Shown here: piece after piece, positions 1 to 11,978 of the stretch
Numbering within the stretch: the stretch's first letter is position 1
Layout of the letters: the number at the start of each line of letters is the position of its first letter
Assembly (NCBI GenBank): GCA_026874595.1
Contig: CM049322.1
Span: 56,360,386 to 56,424,385, forward strand
Source: Sipunculus nudus
Lineage: Eukaryota; Annelida; Sipuncula; Golfingiida; Sipunculidae
Direction: 5' to 3'
Length of the DNA stretch: 64,000 bases
Made by a program: the position numbers and the translations under genes
The notes under the pieces: generated by a model
What the model was told of the DNA's origin: nothing
Seen by the model: only the letters and a program-made list of their open reading frames with translations
The model's database searches: none

Positions 1-580
1 AGAAAACGCTCTGCATCAGCCAGCCACTTATGGTAAACAGTCTGTGAACTTAACATTAGGCCACAAGTTACAAGTAATGAAATAACACAAAAGAATACAT
101 GTGAGCCCACAAACCAAAGTCTGAACCCATCTCTGTTGCAGCAGCTCCATTGTTGTGTGATGTTTAAGTTTGTTATTGTCCTGTAACCTAGGCTGAACAT
201 GCTTGTGCTCAGGCAGTCAGAAATTCAGCAAACATGCAGGGGGGGGGGGGGGGGGGTGTTACCAATATGCTGTTGTAATACGGAATTCTCCTTGCACATG
301 GTAGGTGTTGTTAGAAAGTCCACAAACATAATTAACAATTGGTCAGGTTTGTTTTAAAAAGACAGCATCATGTATGCTAGAAAGAAAATATTTGCATCCT
401 CATGCAGGCTTATAGTGCAGCCCTTCATAAAAGATATGATGGCACTATGACGCTAGTCAGAGACTATTGTTTACTATGCTTACTGGATGCTAATGGGCAT
501 ACTGGTCATACACTTTAGTTGCTTGTCTTCCAAACTGTAGTATCATGATGTATGCTTCTTGTTTTATATATATATGTATA

Positions 581-642
<62 letters not shown>

Positions 643-2321
643 TAATTTATTTTTAAATCTTGATTGTTCTATAATACATATACGTAATTTGAATGTAGCA
701 ACTTATTGGAATGATTGGTATTCAGTTTTTTATGTGGGTATACCTGATGAGCAAGCTGTTTTAATGCACTGCCTGAGATACGTGTTTACATTATTTGCAT
801 AATTTATTATAATTTGTCATTTACATAAAACTATTTTCAGTGCCATAAACCTGAGCAGAATTTTGGGTAAATAACATTTAAATGATTAGTGTTCATTGAT
901 TGTGACTAACAGTTTTAATAAGAACAAATTTACTTGTTTACCGAGTATGTAAGTTTTTAATTCCGTGTATTTTCTTTAATGTAAGAGTTCCAGAGTGGTG
1001 CAGTTAGTTGTGTGAGCGCAGGTGGTTTCAGGGCACCTCGTCATGTAGTTCATATTGTGGTCACTAGATGTCAGAAATATATCGTGCCCTGTTTACATTC
1101 TGTTTACTGGTACGTGTCCCTGACATGCAGCATTGATGAAGTTTTTGTACAATATTTATAAACAATATCATTGGTCAACTCCCTGTCTTCAACAATAGGA
1201 CCTCAGACCAAGGTCTTAGACACAAGTGTTACCCTTTTATCTGCGATGGATAAAGATCCTAGGCCTGAACTTGGGGTAAATTCTTAAAGAAATTCATTTT
1301 TTTTGGGGGGGGGGGGAATGTACAAATTGGAACTTTATTAAAACAATGAAGTTTAATTGAATTGAAATTGAATTCCACAAGCTTAGAGGCTATGAGCCCA
1401 ACTGATTAGTAAATGATGCAACTCTCACAATATAAAAAAAATAGCTCATTAGACACTACTAGGTAGCTTAGGAAAGGTTCACCTGTAGATCAACATTGCA
1501 GTGTTTCACTGAGATTGAAAATAAATGCTTCTAATTGATGGCTCTTGTAGCATCAGCTTCTGTCAAAATACTGTCACTTTTTGTTTAGTTTGAAATGAAT
1601 TTGAATTGAGTATATATCTTGAATCCCCAACAAATCAAATGAACTGAAGCAGAGTTTCATAAAAAATGACTGAATTGGAGTTTGAAAAAGATTTGAGATT
1701 ATTGCAGTTCAGATCAAGGGTGATACCGGAAGAATATAAAAAATAAAAAACACTGGCGGCATCTATTTATATACTGTACAAGCATCAATTTATATACTGT
1801 TATGGTAGAGTGGTACCAAGGATGACTGAAAATGTTTTTTTAATCTGTACAATTAGGCAAATTTACAAATGTAGTCTCAGGTTCTTAATTACTTTATATA
1901 CTGTACCTGTTTGTTACATGTAGTAATTGAAATATACCTTACTCTGTTGGTCTGTAATAATGTACATAGGTAAGATGATCAGAATAAGGTAATTAAGGTG
2001 TTAAAGAAGGGTGACATACTGTAACAGTGTGTTAATGTGTGATAAGTTTAAGTGTTTACTCAATAAACAATGAATGCTTTTACTCCAGGAAGATTGAAAA
2101 CTTTTAAAAATTCAATCAAATTGTTAAAATTCAGACTTGTGTGAGGCGTAGCTTAGAAAAGAGCATGCACATATATTATTTGTTTTTCATACATTTTATT
2201 TTTAAATTTTGAAACATGACAGTTTTACAGTTACAACAATATGCAGAATTGCTGTTTTTGTTAGTTTTATTTTATAGGGGACAGTGAAGACGAGGACAGC
2301 TATATGGCACTTAATTGTTAA
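1..2321 (+). CDS. Possible 3' end of an unknown gene (last two exons)
   Basis: The window opens with 32 bases that run into a plausible splice donor (TATG then GTAAAC). Read from base 2 they encode ENALHQPATY and leave one base over. At 2271-2277 there is a pyrimidine-rich acceptor ending in TAG. The exon from 2278 supplies exactly the two bases needed, then reads DSEDEDSYMALNC and stops with TAA at 2319-2321. The phase match and the acidic tail suggest a terminal coding exon, with positions 33-2277 as its intron. A polyadenylation signal follows at 2594. I do not recognise the protein. The evidence is short and could be chance. Confidence 0.33.
239..256. repeat. Poly(G) run, 18 bases
   Basis: One of many long G or C homopolymers in this window. 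Others of 18 or more lie at 3119-3141, 4766-4784, 17968-17985, 48337-48357, 55130-55149, 55320-55344, 57076-57106, 58149-58168, 60761-60784 and 62804-62830. Confidence 0.95.
564..637. repeat. (AT)n microsatellite
   Basis: A nearly pure alternating AT run, interrupted near its left end by TATG and TTAT. The open frame across it (isoleucine-tyrosine repeats) is an artefact of the dinucleotide. Confidence 0.95.
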
Positions 2322-2593
2322 TAAGAAGATGTATGATTTTGTTAACAAAAATAATTAACAAAATTAAAGTAAAACAATATATGATTTTCTTTGAGCATCA
2401 GTATTAAACAGAAGGTCTTTGGTGCCATAAACTATATAAATGTTTAAGTGTTTATTCATTTCCTATGTATAATAGTTTTTATTATCAAGTAAAATGGTTC
2501 TGGAAGCTGGGTAGACATTATTATTACTTTTCTGGTTTAACACTCAGATTTTTTCCATAAGGACATGAATACTGAATTTACCATTGATATTTT

Positions 2594-2599
2594 AATAAA
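2594..2599 (+). terminator. Candidate polyadenylation signal AATAAA
   Basis: AATAAA lies about 270 bases after the stop codon at 2321. It would give a normal-length 3' untranslated region for the putative gene at the left edge. Confidence 0.3.
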
Positions 2600-2756
2600 G
2601 GAAGAAAAATTGTCATTGACTATTTCAGATTGCTTTTGAGTGATTTTACAGAATAGTTCATTCATTAACAGTTGTATACAGTCCCTGTATTCAGCAGGTT
2701 ACAGCTGTTTCAAACAATTGACATTTCACAAACATATACAGATATATACATATATT

Positions 2757-2758
2757 TA

Positions 2759-2793
<35 letters not shown>

Positions 2794-2935
2794 GATGTTA
2801 TTGTGAGTTGCAACATGGACTGTGTTTAGCTGTCTTAAATGTATGAATACATATAACAATATATACGGTATTAGGATTATCTAATCATAATATAATTAAA
2901 CACTTTGACACTCACATGCCCCATATATATATATT

Positions 2936-2973
<38 letters not shown>
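2757..2973. repeat. Compound AT/GT/GA microsatellites
   Basis: An AT run grading into (GT)n at 2757-2792, then a second (AT)n run at about 2925-2974 that ends in a short GA-rich tract. A small GACA/GT tract follows at about 3323-3363. The surrounding 2.6-4.0 kb is AT-rich and shows nothing that looks coding. Confidence 0.85.
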
Positions 2974-2977
<4 letters not shown>

Positions 2978-4026
2978 AGAGAGAGAGGGAGAGAGACTGC
3001 AAAGTGAATGATATTGAGGTTAAAGGTAAAGCCAGGTTAAAGGTTGGGGCATATAGAATATAGAATATCTGATGCAAACTCCCGATTACCTGAAAACTGG
3101 TAGGTTGTGCAGTTTTCTGGGGGGGGGGGGGGGGGGGGGGGTACTAAACTAATGTAATGGTGTATTTCAAATATAGGAACATTAGATAGATAAATATGAT
3201 GTTAGATAAATAGATGGTTCAGAATCAAAGTATATTTAACATAAGTGCAATCAGGTGAAACATTATCATGAATATATACAGCTAAGGTATGGTATAACAT
3301 CATAAAATTAACTCCACATATGAGAGAGAGACGGACAGACAGACAGACAGAGAGTGTGTGTGTGCTATTCATCCATGTAGCAGACATGATTATTAACATA
3401 TGTATGTATACTGAGGGCTCAAATACAGGGGAAATTACCAGTTTATAGGTATTTGTAATATAATTAGTCTTAGTATTATTGTAGTGGTATTTTTTAGAAG
3501 GCACTAATCGTAAAGTAGTATGCCAAGGAAGTGTATAGATGATACGCTCTGCTAGTGCCTACACACCTATGCATTTATGTTTCAGTTTGGTGTACATTTA
3601 ATCATTGTTGTCAGCCATTTATCCTGCAGTACATATAAATTATGTGTGTATTCTATGTGATAATGTAAATACACAATCAGCTGTTTTAGGTCAGTGTATA
3701 TTTTGAAGAAGAACTGTGTTCATCTTAATATTTTCTTTGTGTGCAAAATAAGATGCTGTAAATAGACCTATTCTTAACTATACAATTAAATTCAATTTGA
3801 ACGTGACTACGAGTTCAATTTTTTTTTGTCTTTGAATGCATGTTAGTGTATATGTTATAACACAGTGGAGAAAACACCAAAATTGTGTGCACCAGTCAAA
3901 TATGTTCCATTTGAAATACTGTTCGAAAGGATGTGCTATTTTGAGGCCATTTTGGATTTCTGATGAAATGTACCTTGAACTTGACATCGTACAAAGACAA
4001 AAGTAGCCATTTTTGCTTAAATAAAC

Positions 4027-4448
4027 TAGGAGGGTTATATACCGGCTTCTGTGGCTCAGGGGTAGAGGGCAGGAATCAAAGCCGGGAGATCGTGAGTTCC
4101 AAGCTTGGCCGAGGCGGTGAGGTTTTTCACAGTCAGCCCCCACCCAGGGTGAGCGCTCTGCAGGCTTAATGGGAAGGTCATGCCCAACGGCCATATCTCA
4201 CTCACAAACGAGTGCGCCTTTCAGGGGTCCTCGGTGGTATGATTACCAACCCAGGGCCCGCAGGTGCAGTAGTCACCGGGCCTGGTTAACGCCAGGATCT
4301 CAAATGAGAGGAAGCATGTGATACTGCCCTGTCACGTCCAAAACCGGAATGGAAATCTGCAGATGTACATATAATTAGTTAAGCTAGCATTAAAAAAAAT
4401 GGAGGCGGTTACCTCCAACAATAAAAAAAAAAAAAATAGGAGGGTTAT
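4027..4448. repeat. 12-bp target-site duplication flanking SINE copy 1
   Basis: TAGGAGGGTTAT at 4027-4038 and again at 4437-4448. A perfect direct repeat at both ends implies L1-like target-primed insertion and no large later rearrangement. Confidence 0.92.
4039..4436 (+). mobile_element. tRNA-derived SINE (copy 1)
   Basis: A short interspersed element of about 400 bases. Its head has a Pol III A box (TGGCTCAGGGGTAGAG, about 4051) and a degraded B box (GATCGTGAGTTCCAAG, about 4087). A GC-rich body follows. The 3' end has a small stem made of GGAGG and CCTCC, then an A-rich tail. The 12-base sequence TAGGAGGGTTAT occurs immediately before (4027-4038) and after (4437-4448) and is a perfect target-site duplication. 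A second copy in reverse orientation lies at 29337-29751. Confidence 0.92.
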
Positions 4449-5864
4449 TTCATGATTATGCCCACACCCGCACTTTCTTGGACACACGGTTGGCAGTGTG
4501 ACCAAATTGATGTGGTGCACTTTTGCCATCCCGGGTGCAATTGAGCATTTGTTGGAGTGAGCTGACCAGTACTCGTTAATATCCTGACCCCACCACCTGA
4601 AAGAATGTGCTTTACGCTTTCAGCTGGGCACGTAAGAATTTCTGGAATATAAGTACTACTGCTTGAGATGGCGTACGATTTACTCAAAGAGTGACATAAT
4701 CCAGGGCGGATCCAGGGTTTTAGAAACGGGGTGGGGTGTCCAACCAAGGAGTACTAATGGTAAAGCCCCCCCCCCCCCCCCCCCTGAATCCGCTTTTGTA
4801 ATCCATGTAGTAAGCTTCCTGGCTTCTCTCACATGAACTAAGTTTTGACCGTCAAACGTGCACCATATAGGCCTGTACATCTATACTTCTGTCATATGAA
4901 GTGGGAATGCATGTTCAGATTCTGTACTCAGAAAAGTTGAATAATATTCATTAATTAAGAAGCCAAATTTCATACATTTTCACATAAGATAGATGAACAT
5001 TTGCCTTTATAAATTTTTACAAAAAAAAAAAAAATTTTCCAACAGAAGCCTCGTTTTCAACTATAACCTGGTGATTCCAAAAATAGGATTTAAAACTTTC
5101 AGTATGATAATAATGTGATGTTAATTATACAATCATGCTGAAGCAAAAATAAAGATGATAAAAAGTTGAATACAGGACTTCCGTTTTGCCACCGGTGTTG
5201 TTAGGCAGTACTCGATCGTTCACAGATCTTAGTGTTATATTGGAATTTCAACGCGAAATGGAACAAACATGGATACATATAACACAACTGAATATTTATC
5301 GTGATACTTGATTATATCATCTTCTGCTCAATAGTGTTTGTCGCCGTGAAAGACGACACCTACAACATGTTACTCTAGCTCCCAGACTGCGTGCAGCCCA
5401 CGAGGGGAGATTGCCAATATGACGTCTCAGGAGTCCGTCTTGGAGCCAGTAACAGTCACACCGCTATGCGCACATGTGACTCAATTACCTCACACTCATG
5501 ACAACTATATATCAACATCTGAACTCTGTCGAGCAGCCGAAAAATAACATTTCCCGTTTTCGTTTTAGTCCTTCAGTCCCCATGATATCTTCGTACCCTG
5601 TGTTGTCCTGACTGATCTTGGCGTTGAAGTCTTCTCTTCTTCAGCATCCTTGGTAAGGGCATAGCACTGGATGATATTCAGCATGATGTTTTTTTGTTTT
5701 TGTTTTTGGTGGTGAACTTTGTTGTAATGATGCTAGAGTTGACATGTTACCATCCGTAGAGTGCCCGCTTTCGGCTTTGACTCGATTGCGTCATAAATCT
5801 CCGGGACGGAGACCCTTCCTCTCCCAGATGAATATGTTGGGTTGACGTCGTCGATGCTTCTGTA

Positions 5865-6366
5865 ATTGACCTATCTGGGAACTCTATGTGACCTTAATCG
5901 CATATTCATTCAATGAATAGTCATAAGCATTGGACTAACGAGCAACCAATCAGGTGACCGGAAATATTGTAAAGAGTCAATCATCTGACAGAGCTCTCTC
6001 TCGCTATATTTTGGATTATTTGTCTTGTACGAATTACGTGCCAGGTAAGACATTATTAATCACTCGATAGTCGGAGGAATGGCTCCTGTAACCTATAGCC
6101 TAGAACTTTTTGTACTGTCTCCTTTGTGTAAAAAAAATCCAGGAAAACATGCCGACATGGGTACTGGTTGGCCTAGTATTTACAGACTATACGTGTTTTG
6201 TTTGACAGAGCTCTGTCAAATTATACAAAATATGTTTGTTGTCAGATGATTGACGCTTTACAGTATTTAAGGTCACCTGATTGGTTGCTCGTTAGTCCAA
6301 TGCTTATGATTATTCATTGAATGAATATGCAATTAAGGTCACATAAAGTTCATGGTTAGGTCAATT
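5865..6366. repeat. Large inverted repeat with about 125-bp arms (foldback)
   Basis: The left arm (5865-5990) and right arm (6240-6366) are reverse complements with about 90 percent identity by eye. The outer ends read AATTGACCT and AGGTCAATT. Each arm holds CCAATCAGGTGACC in opposite orientation. The 250-base spacer contains the perfect 20-base palindrome TTTGACAGAGCTCTGTCAAA at 6201-6220. This looks like a foldback or MITE-type insertion. I see no clear target duplication. Confidence 0.8.
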
Positions 6367-7367
6367 AAAGGTGACGTCACTGTTGTCTAACAAACACAAA
6401 ACGCAGCCATAGCAGCGAAAGTGTACCATGGAGGAATGTACTTTCCAGCAGTGCCGATAAGACGCCATCCACGGTATTTCAGCATAAATAACGCAAAAGA
6501 GTCGCAAGCTAAATTCGTTTTACATGATATATAACTATTTTACACAGAAGCCAACGCATTTAACGGACTACATTGGCTCCTTTTCACCACTTGTGTATTT
6601 CCCCTGTCAGTGTAAATGTTGATGCCGCGCGGTGCATTGACTGACTATAACAAACCCCTTGCAGTAGTGTCTACTCTTGAGAGTCCGAGTCTGCGCAGTG
6701 TGCAAGCTATGGCAGACGCCATGTCACTTGGCCACAAGATGCAGAAGAACCAGAGGGTTGCAAAATATAACTGTTCGTTTTTGTTATGAGGTTTAACTTT
6801 TCATATTAGGCCATTGGTCCGTTGAGTTTCAGAGAATAATTGACAAATTTCAATGGACACCCTACCAAGAAACAGACTATAGTCCTCGACAAGGACACGA
6901 TTTAGTCAATACATGGACCTCTATGTCCTATGATACTTCTGCTGGACGGACATTATGGTCCATGGTCCCAATGTAAATTCAATATATAGACACTCCGCAA
7001 CGTATTTGCAACGATAGGTCGAGGGCCCTCGGAGGAGATGACAGGTCTGATCACTCGAAGAAATTGCATCAGGCTTATCAACACTATATTCACTAACCTT
7101 TTGCATGTATGATTTTACATTCTAACTGACAAAAAGTCTTATTTTACAGGATCTTTCTTGTACAACCCACACAATACTGTTTATCCAATGTGGCCATTCG
7201 TCGCAATGCAACGTGGGAAGGATTCATACTCTCCGGGCAGAGACTCCGCCTTTGAAGGTCCCTAAGTTCACGTGAATAGGGGCGGATTATAAAACCGTCG
7301 GGACATCAGCAAGGAACCACAATCTGTTGATCGTTGATTGCACTGGTTAATTGCAGAAATAAATAAA
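5990..7367 (+). ncRNA. Possible two-exon non-coding transcript or UTR pair
   Basis: A strong splice donor (GCCAG then GTAAGA) ends a candidate first exon at 6044. A clear acceptor (ATTTTACAG) opens a candidate last exon at 7150, and overlapping AATAAA signals lie at 7358-7367. No ATG lies in the 90 bases before the donor. The second exon has only short open frames (about 35-42 codons). A CRE (TGACGTCA) sits at 6372-6379 and a short ATG-started frame (MADAMSLGHKMQ...) begins at 6709. All of this is inference from signals. No protein is recognised. Confidence 0.2.
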
Positions 7368-7819
7368 CTTATACATAAATAGAAATTGTATCTGTGGTTG
7401 TAGGTTTATGTGGCAAAGTTTATTTCATCATTCTTTCTTTGTTCAAATTCTACCGCGCTCTCCCTCTCTCAACATGTGAGATATAAAAATATGATATAGG
7501 CCTATTATAGGCCTATCTTAAGACTTTTTAATGTAAATATATTAAAATTTCTTTCCTTTAAATATATAAATATGTGTGTGTGTGTGTACACATAAAGGTC
7601 ATTACGAAAAACGGCCCATTATACAAGTACACCATCTGGATAATAACTGATCTTAATATCAATTTTATAGTCTCGCATGGAAATAAAAAAATAAATATAT
7701 GAAATTATTTTCAGCAGAGCATCATATTTCACTGTGAGTTATAGTTTTTGCTAATTTAATGCCCTATGGTTTAAACAATTTCAACATCTTTACAGACTAG
7801 TGGTTCGAAATTATTATTA

Positions 7820-8747
7820 CATATTGAGCTGGATATTTTCATGCCAATCTCACGGTCCCGCATATTAATTAAAAATATCCTTGGAGACTTGAAATTAGGT
7901 CTCTGTAACATATGTTTTATGAGCTATAGGGCTTATATATATAAGCAACCCTCCCCCCCCCCCCCCCAGCATAATTAAAAATTTGATACCAAAGTAGGGC
8001 ACAAAATATAAACATTGGACCTGGAATCTTCTAACCTAAAATCCAGGGAGGTCTATGAAAAGTTTCCTTGGAAACGTGTATTTAGGTCTCTGTTGTCCAT
8101 ATTTTTAGCTATCGGGCTTATGATTGAAATTTTGATACCAAAGTAGGGCACAAATCTTAACCTTTGGGCCCAGAATCTTCTTGCTTGACATCCCGATAGT
8201 TCCTCAAAAGTTCTCCCCAGAAACCTGAAATTGGGTCACAGTGACCTATGTTCTCAGAGTTTTGGGGTATGTTTGAGCACCCCAGAAATAATGCAAAAAA
8301 ATCTCACAAATTGCCAGATTCTTCATGAAAGGTTGGTTGTATTGTCATCAAATTTGTTTTTCTCATGGGTCTTGATGAACTTAAGTTAATATGCATTCAA
8401 AAAAGGTGCCACCTACATTATCTTTATTAGTTGTCTGTGCAAGGACATATTATCAACATGTCAGTCGGCTGAGCGTCATGACCCACTGGTCACTTCTTTT
8501 CTATTTCTATGCATTTTCTTCTTTATTTTGACACTGCCAAATTATATTGATACTATCAGATTTGCAACTGTGGGTTCATCAAGTCTCCTGAAACCTTGAT
8601 GGCTTATAAGGCCTTGTTTGAATAAGCGGATGCGCTATAGAAATCACCCTGTCCTTCCGTCTGCCTGCTCGTCTTTCTGTATGTCCATCAAATTTGTTTC
8701 TTGATAACACCTTGTGTTTTTGAATAACATATTAATTTCAAACTAGA
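7820..8747 (+). mobile_element. Helitron-like family H2 remnant
   Basis: This stretch is collinear and highly similar to 19598-20458. It includes a poly(C) run at about 7957 and an H2 3' terminus at 8467-8500 (GGCTGAGC, GTCATGACCCAC, GGTCACTT). Similarity continues beyond the terminus in both copies, so the two loci share more than a single element. No coding capacity is seen. Confidence 0.7.
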
Positions 8748-9610
8748 CTTATATATGGTTTATCCATAAAGCAAGAATTTGAGTGATCTTTCGGTCATGA
8801 GGTCAAAGGTCAAGGTCACAGGAATCAATTATTTAGAAAGATTGTGGATGCATTTTTAGCAAAACATTTCATACCAAACCTTCCCTCCAGCGCATTTAGC
8901 TGACCTGCCAATAGGAGATGAACTTGATTGATTTTCGGGTCACAAGGTCAAAGGTCAAGGTCACATGAGTCATATGTCTACATATCTATTTCAAGATGAT
9001 AGCTCAAAGTTGGACTGAACTATTGCGTTCGAACGTATCTTATAATAATCAAGGTCACAGGACCTACGTCTTTAAAAAGACTGGATTCATTTTAGTGCAA
9101 ATTTTTCATCCCTAAACTCTCATCTTCCAGATACTGCCCACCTGCCAAAAAGTGGTAGAAACTTATGGATTATAGGCTCACAAGGTCAAAGATCAAGGGG
9201 CCATTTGTCCACATATTTGTTTCCAGATGATATATATGCCATCACTAAAGCAAAAATCCTATTGATTTCGTGGTCATCAGATCAAAGGTCATGGTCACAG
9301 GTCCTGCTTTTTTATAAGTGATTGCGGATGCAATTGACGCCAAACTTTTCATTTTAAACCTTCTATCTTCCACGTGTGGCTCATCCGCCAATAGGGAAAG
9401 CGCCTGTTTGGTTTTTGGTTCTCTAGCTCAAAGGGCAAGTTTACAAGGCCCATCCATTCACAAATTAGTTTATGGATAATAACTCCAGATTGGGAAAACA
9501 GATTGGCTTCAAACTTGATCATAGGACCCACATTTTGAAAAAGCTCAAAAATATTTCCTTTTAGACAAATTAAGTTCAGCGTCGAGACCCATGGGTCCCT
9601 AGTCTTTTGT
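8748..9610 (+). mobile_element. H2-related tandem units with AGGTCAAAGGTCA motifs
   Basis: Divergent units of about 125-150 bases, each containing a version of AAGGTCAAAGGTCAAGGTCA, with perfect AGGTCAAAGGTCA at 8800-8812 and 8945-8957. The block ends with an H2-type 3' terminus at about 9575-9602 (GACCCATGGGTCC then CTAG). The same unit type recurs at 22.5-23.3, 24.7, 25.9-26.3 and 47.5 kb. Confidence 0.65.
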
Positions 9611-9794
9611 TTTGTTTTCAACATTTATTTCCATGCATACACTGGCATTGCTATTTCTTTGCTTTACAAGTTTTTTTCTGATGTTAAGAGAAGTATGTGT
9701 AAGTAGAATACACCTAAATGATATATAATCATTATACATGAAGACTAAGTTGTTCATGCTTTAGTTTTGAAAAAAAATACCTTTAGTACATTAA

Positions 9795-10525
9795 GTATTA
9801 CGCTCCCGAGGCAGCGGAAATCTTGCGCTTCTAAAGAAGCAACTGATTTTCACGCTGCCAGCTTTGACCGGTTATGATATATTTAGACACCAGATGGCGG
9901 TTTGTTGTCCGCTGAAATAAACGTGCGTATGATGTGACAAGCAGCCAATCAGATGCCAATAAACAAACACTCGACAGGCATCCTGGCTCCGCCTATTGCT
10001 GCGCTTCAAGCGCCACTTGATGAGTTTCCGGTCGAATTTAAATTACTCCCTCTGCATTCTCGCATCGTCGACCGATTCGACTATGACATTATGACTGTGT
10101 TAGCGTAGCCATGTATCTGTTGTCTGCAGAACTGAAACAAGCCGGCGAGGTGTGCACGCAGCCTTTGTTGTTACATTTCGTTTGAATTACAGCTCACCGG
10201 CCGAGCATCCTTTGTGCCCAAGGCCCTAAGAAAACCACGTCAGGGGCAATTCTCTCTGAGTCTGTGGCCTGTTGAGACGGTTACGCGGGGCTATGAGCTG
10301 TCACTCAAAAGGAAATAAACATGATTGGCTCCGTGTATTCCTCGCTTGTCTTTGTCTTCCAGCACAAGGTCTCATCTGATTGGACAAAAATACAGTGCTC
10401 CCCTCTGGTGTAGCAATTCAGGATACGAGGTCATAACAAACAGCGCCTTACGATATAGGTAGTAGCTCTATAGGTAAAGCGCTGTGTAAAGAGCGTAATT
10501 AAGTATTACCTGATTTTACCAAAAG
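9795..10525. promoter_or_regulatory. CCAAT-rich, CpG-containing island, candidate promoter
   Basis: About 700 bases with more CpG and GC than the surroundings. CCAAT boxes occur in both orientations (CCAATCAGATG at about 9955, TGATTGGCTCC at about 10323, TGATTGGAC at about 10377). TTACGCTC near the left edge and GAGCGTAA near the right edge form a short inverted pair, so a DNA transposon is an alternative. No coding frame is supported. Confidence 0.3.
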
Positions 10526-11395
10526 TGCCCTCTAAATAAAGTGTAACAGATACATGTATATATTAATTCCCTGTTGACATACATATTGTATTAAACTTTC
10601 TGTTTTAAAAAATATGTAAAACGTGTCAACAGCGTGCTAATAAGTAGCTATTAAGTAGTGTCTCTTTCCAAGCTTCGCGTTCAATTTCGCACCAAAATTT
10701 TTGGTCTCCCCGAAAACATTTCCATTTGCCCAGCCACCCCCCCCCCCCCCCGCACTCACATACACACTTTAAAAATTCTGGTGCCGTCACTGATAATGTA
10801 ATGTGAAATGTATGGTCAAGGATTATATAAGGGGATAGCCTTAGGTATATAGTTGTGAACAAAAAATATACAGGGGGAAATGAGAAGCTTCCCAGCCAAT
10901 TATCAGCCTGTTATGTGGCTTGTTGCTTTTCCATGACCAGTCCCTTACATTTTCAGCATGAAGAGAAGACATTTAGATCTGTTATAGTGGAAAATATGAC
11001 GACAAAATTCTGCAAAAAAGGGGAACAGGTGGAAAACATGTAAATTGTTTGAAAAATGAAAACATTTCACAGATTCTTAACGTCACGTCAATCAGAGCTT
11101 GTTTGTGTATAAATGTGTGTGTTTGTCGACTTGCGGAATAAAATACTTTAGTATGGATACAAGAATATGATCACGCAGATAAATTACAAAAACACATTTT
11201 AATCTATTATCTGAAAATTGCTTAAAATATACAAGACGCACCAGTTACTAACTTACTTTGTACAATAGGTATAATAATTAATAATACGATGTTTATGGAC
11301 GTCATTTTTTTCTGTCACAAGTCTTTGGGCTTGACGCTTGTTATGGAGGCATATTTATAGTTATTGGGCCTCAGGCCGTAAGATACAAGGTATTG
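10526..11395. other. No gene recognised
   Basis: AT-rich sequence with a poly(C) run at about 10737-10751. Short open frames on both strands show no family signature or splice context that I can support. Confidence 0.5.
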
Positions 11396-11399
11396 GAGA

Positions 11400-11860
11400 G
11401 TATATGTATCCAGCGCTATGATACGCTATAATAGTTCTATAGTAGGCTATTGAAATGTTCTGGTACTATATAGAAGTTTTAAAGTAGTGTTTAGTAATGC
11501 TATAGTACTATATAACAAGTCTACATTACTGTGTACTAATAATATAGTACTATATACTCGATAGCAATTTTATAATACTCTATAATAACTCTTATATTTT
11601 AAAATAGTTATATAGTACTCTATTATAATTCGTTATAACGCTATTGTAGTTCTGTATTGCTCCAAAGTTATTCAGTTGTATTCGTTTAAAGAGTATATCT
11701 GGCACTATATGATACTATTTAGTAATTCGCTGTAAGTGTATTGTAATGTTATAGTACCATACAGGGAATTTTACCTATTCTATAGTAACTGTATGGAACG
11801 CTACAGCGATTTTATAATGTTCCATAGTAAATATATAGTACCTGATATGAATCATTAAGT
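11400..11860. repeat. Degenerate CTATAGTACTATAT repeat field
   Basis: Many diverged versions of a short motif around CTATAGTA, GTACTATAT and TTATAATACTC without a fixed period. It looks like an old AT-rich minisatellite. Confidence 0.6.
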
Positions 11861-11896
11861 TCTCAATCATCATCAATTCTATAGTTTTCTATTTTT

Positions 11897-11965
11897 AGCT
11901 CAGCTGACGGTAAGTCATCTGAGGTATAGGTATGGCACCTTGTCCGTGGTCCGTCCGGCGGTCCG
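11897..11965 (+). mobile_element. Family H2 5' end
   Basis: AGCTCAGCTGAC at 11897-11908, then the conserved AAGTCATCTGAGGTATAG and GTCCGTCCGGC segments seen at the other H2 starts (18091, 18497, 22165). It runs straight into the 44-base minisatellite, which may be the internal array of this copy. Confidence 0.65.
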
Positions 11966-11978
11966 GTTGTCTGATGGC

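Noticed and set aside
4045-4120. Functional tRNA gene
   Set aside because: A and B boxes are present but the segment is the head of a SINE with target duplications, and its B box is degraded. The same applies to 29675-29751 and 59740-59818.
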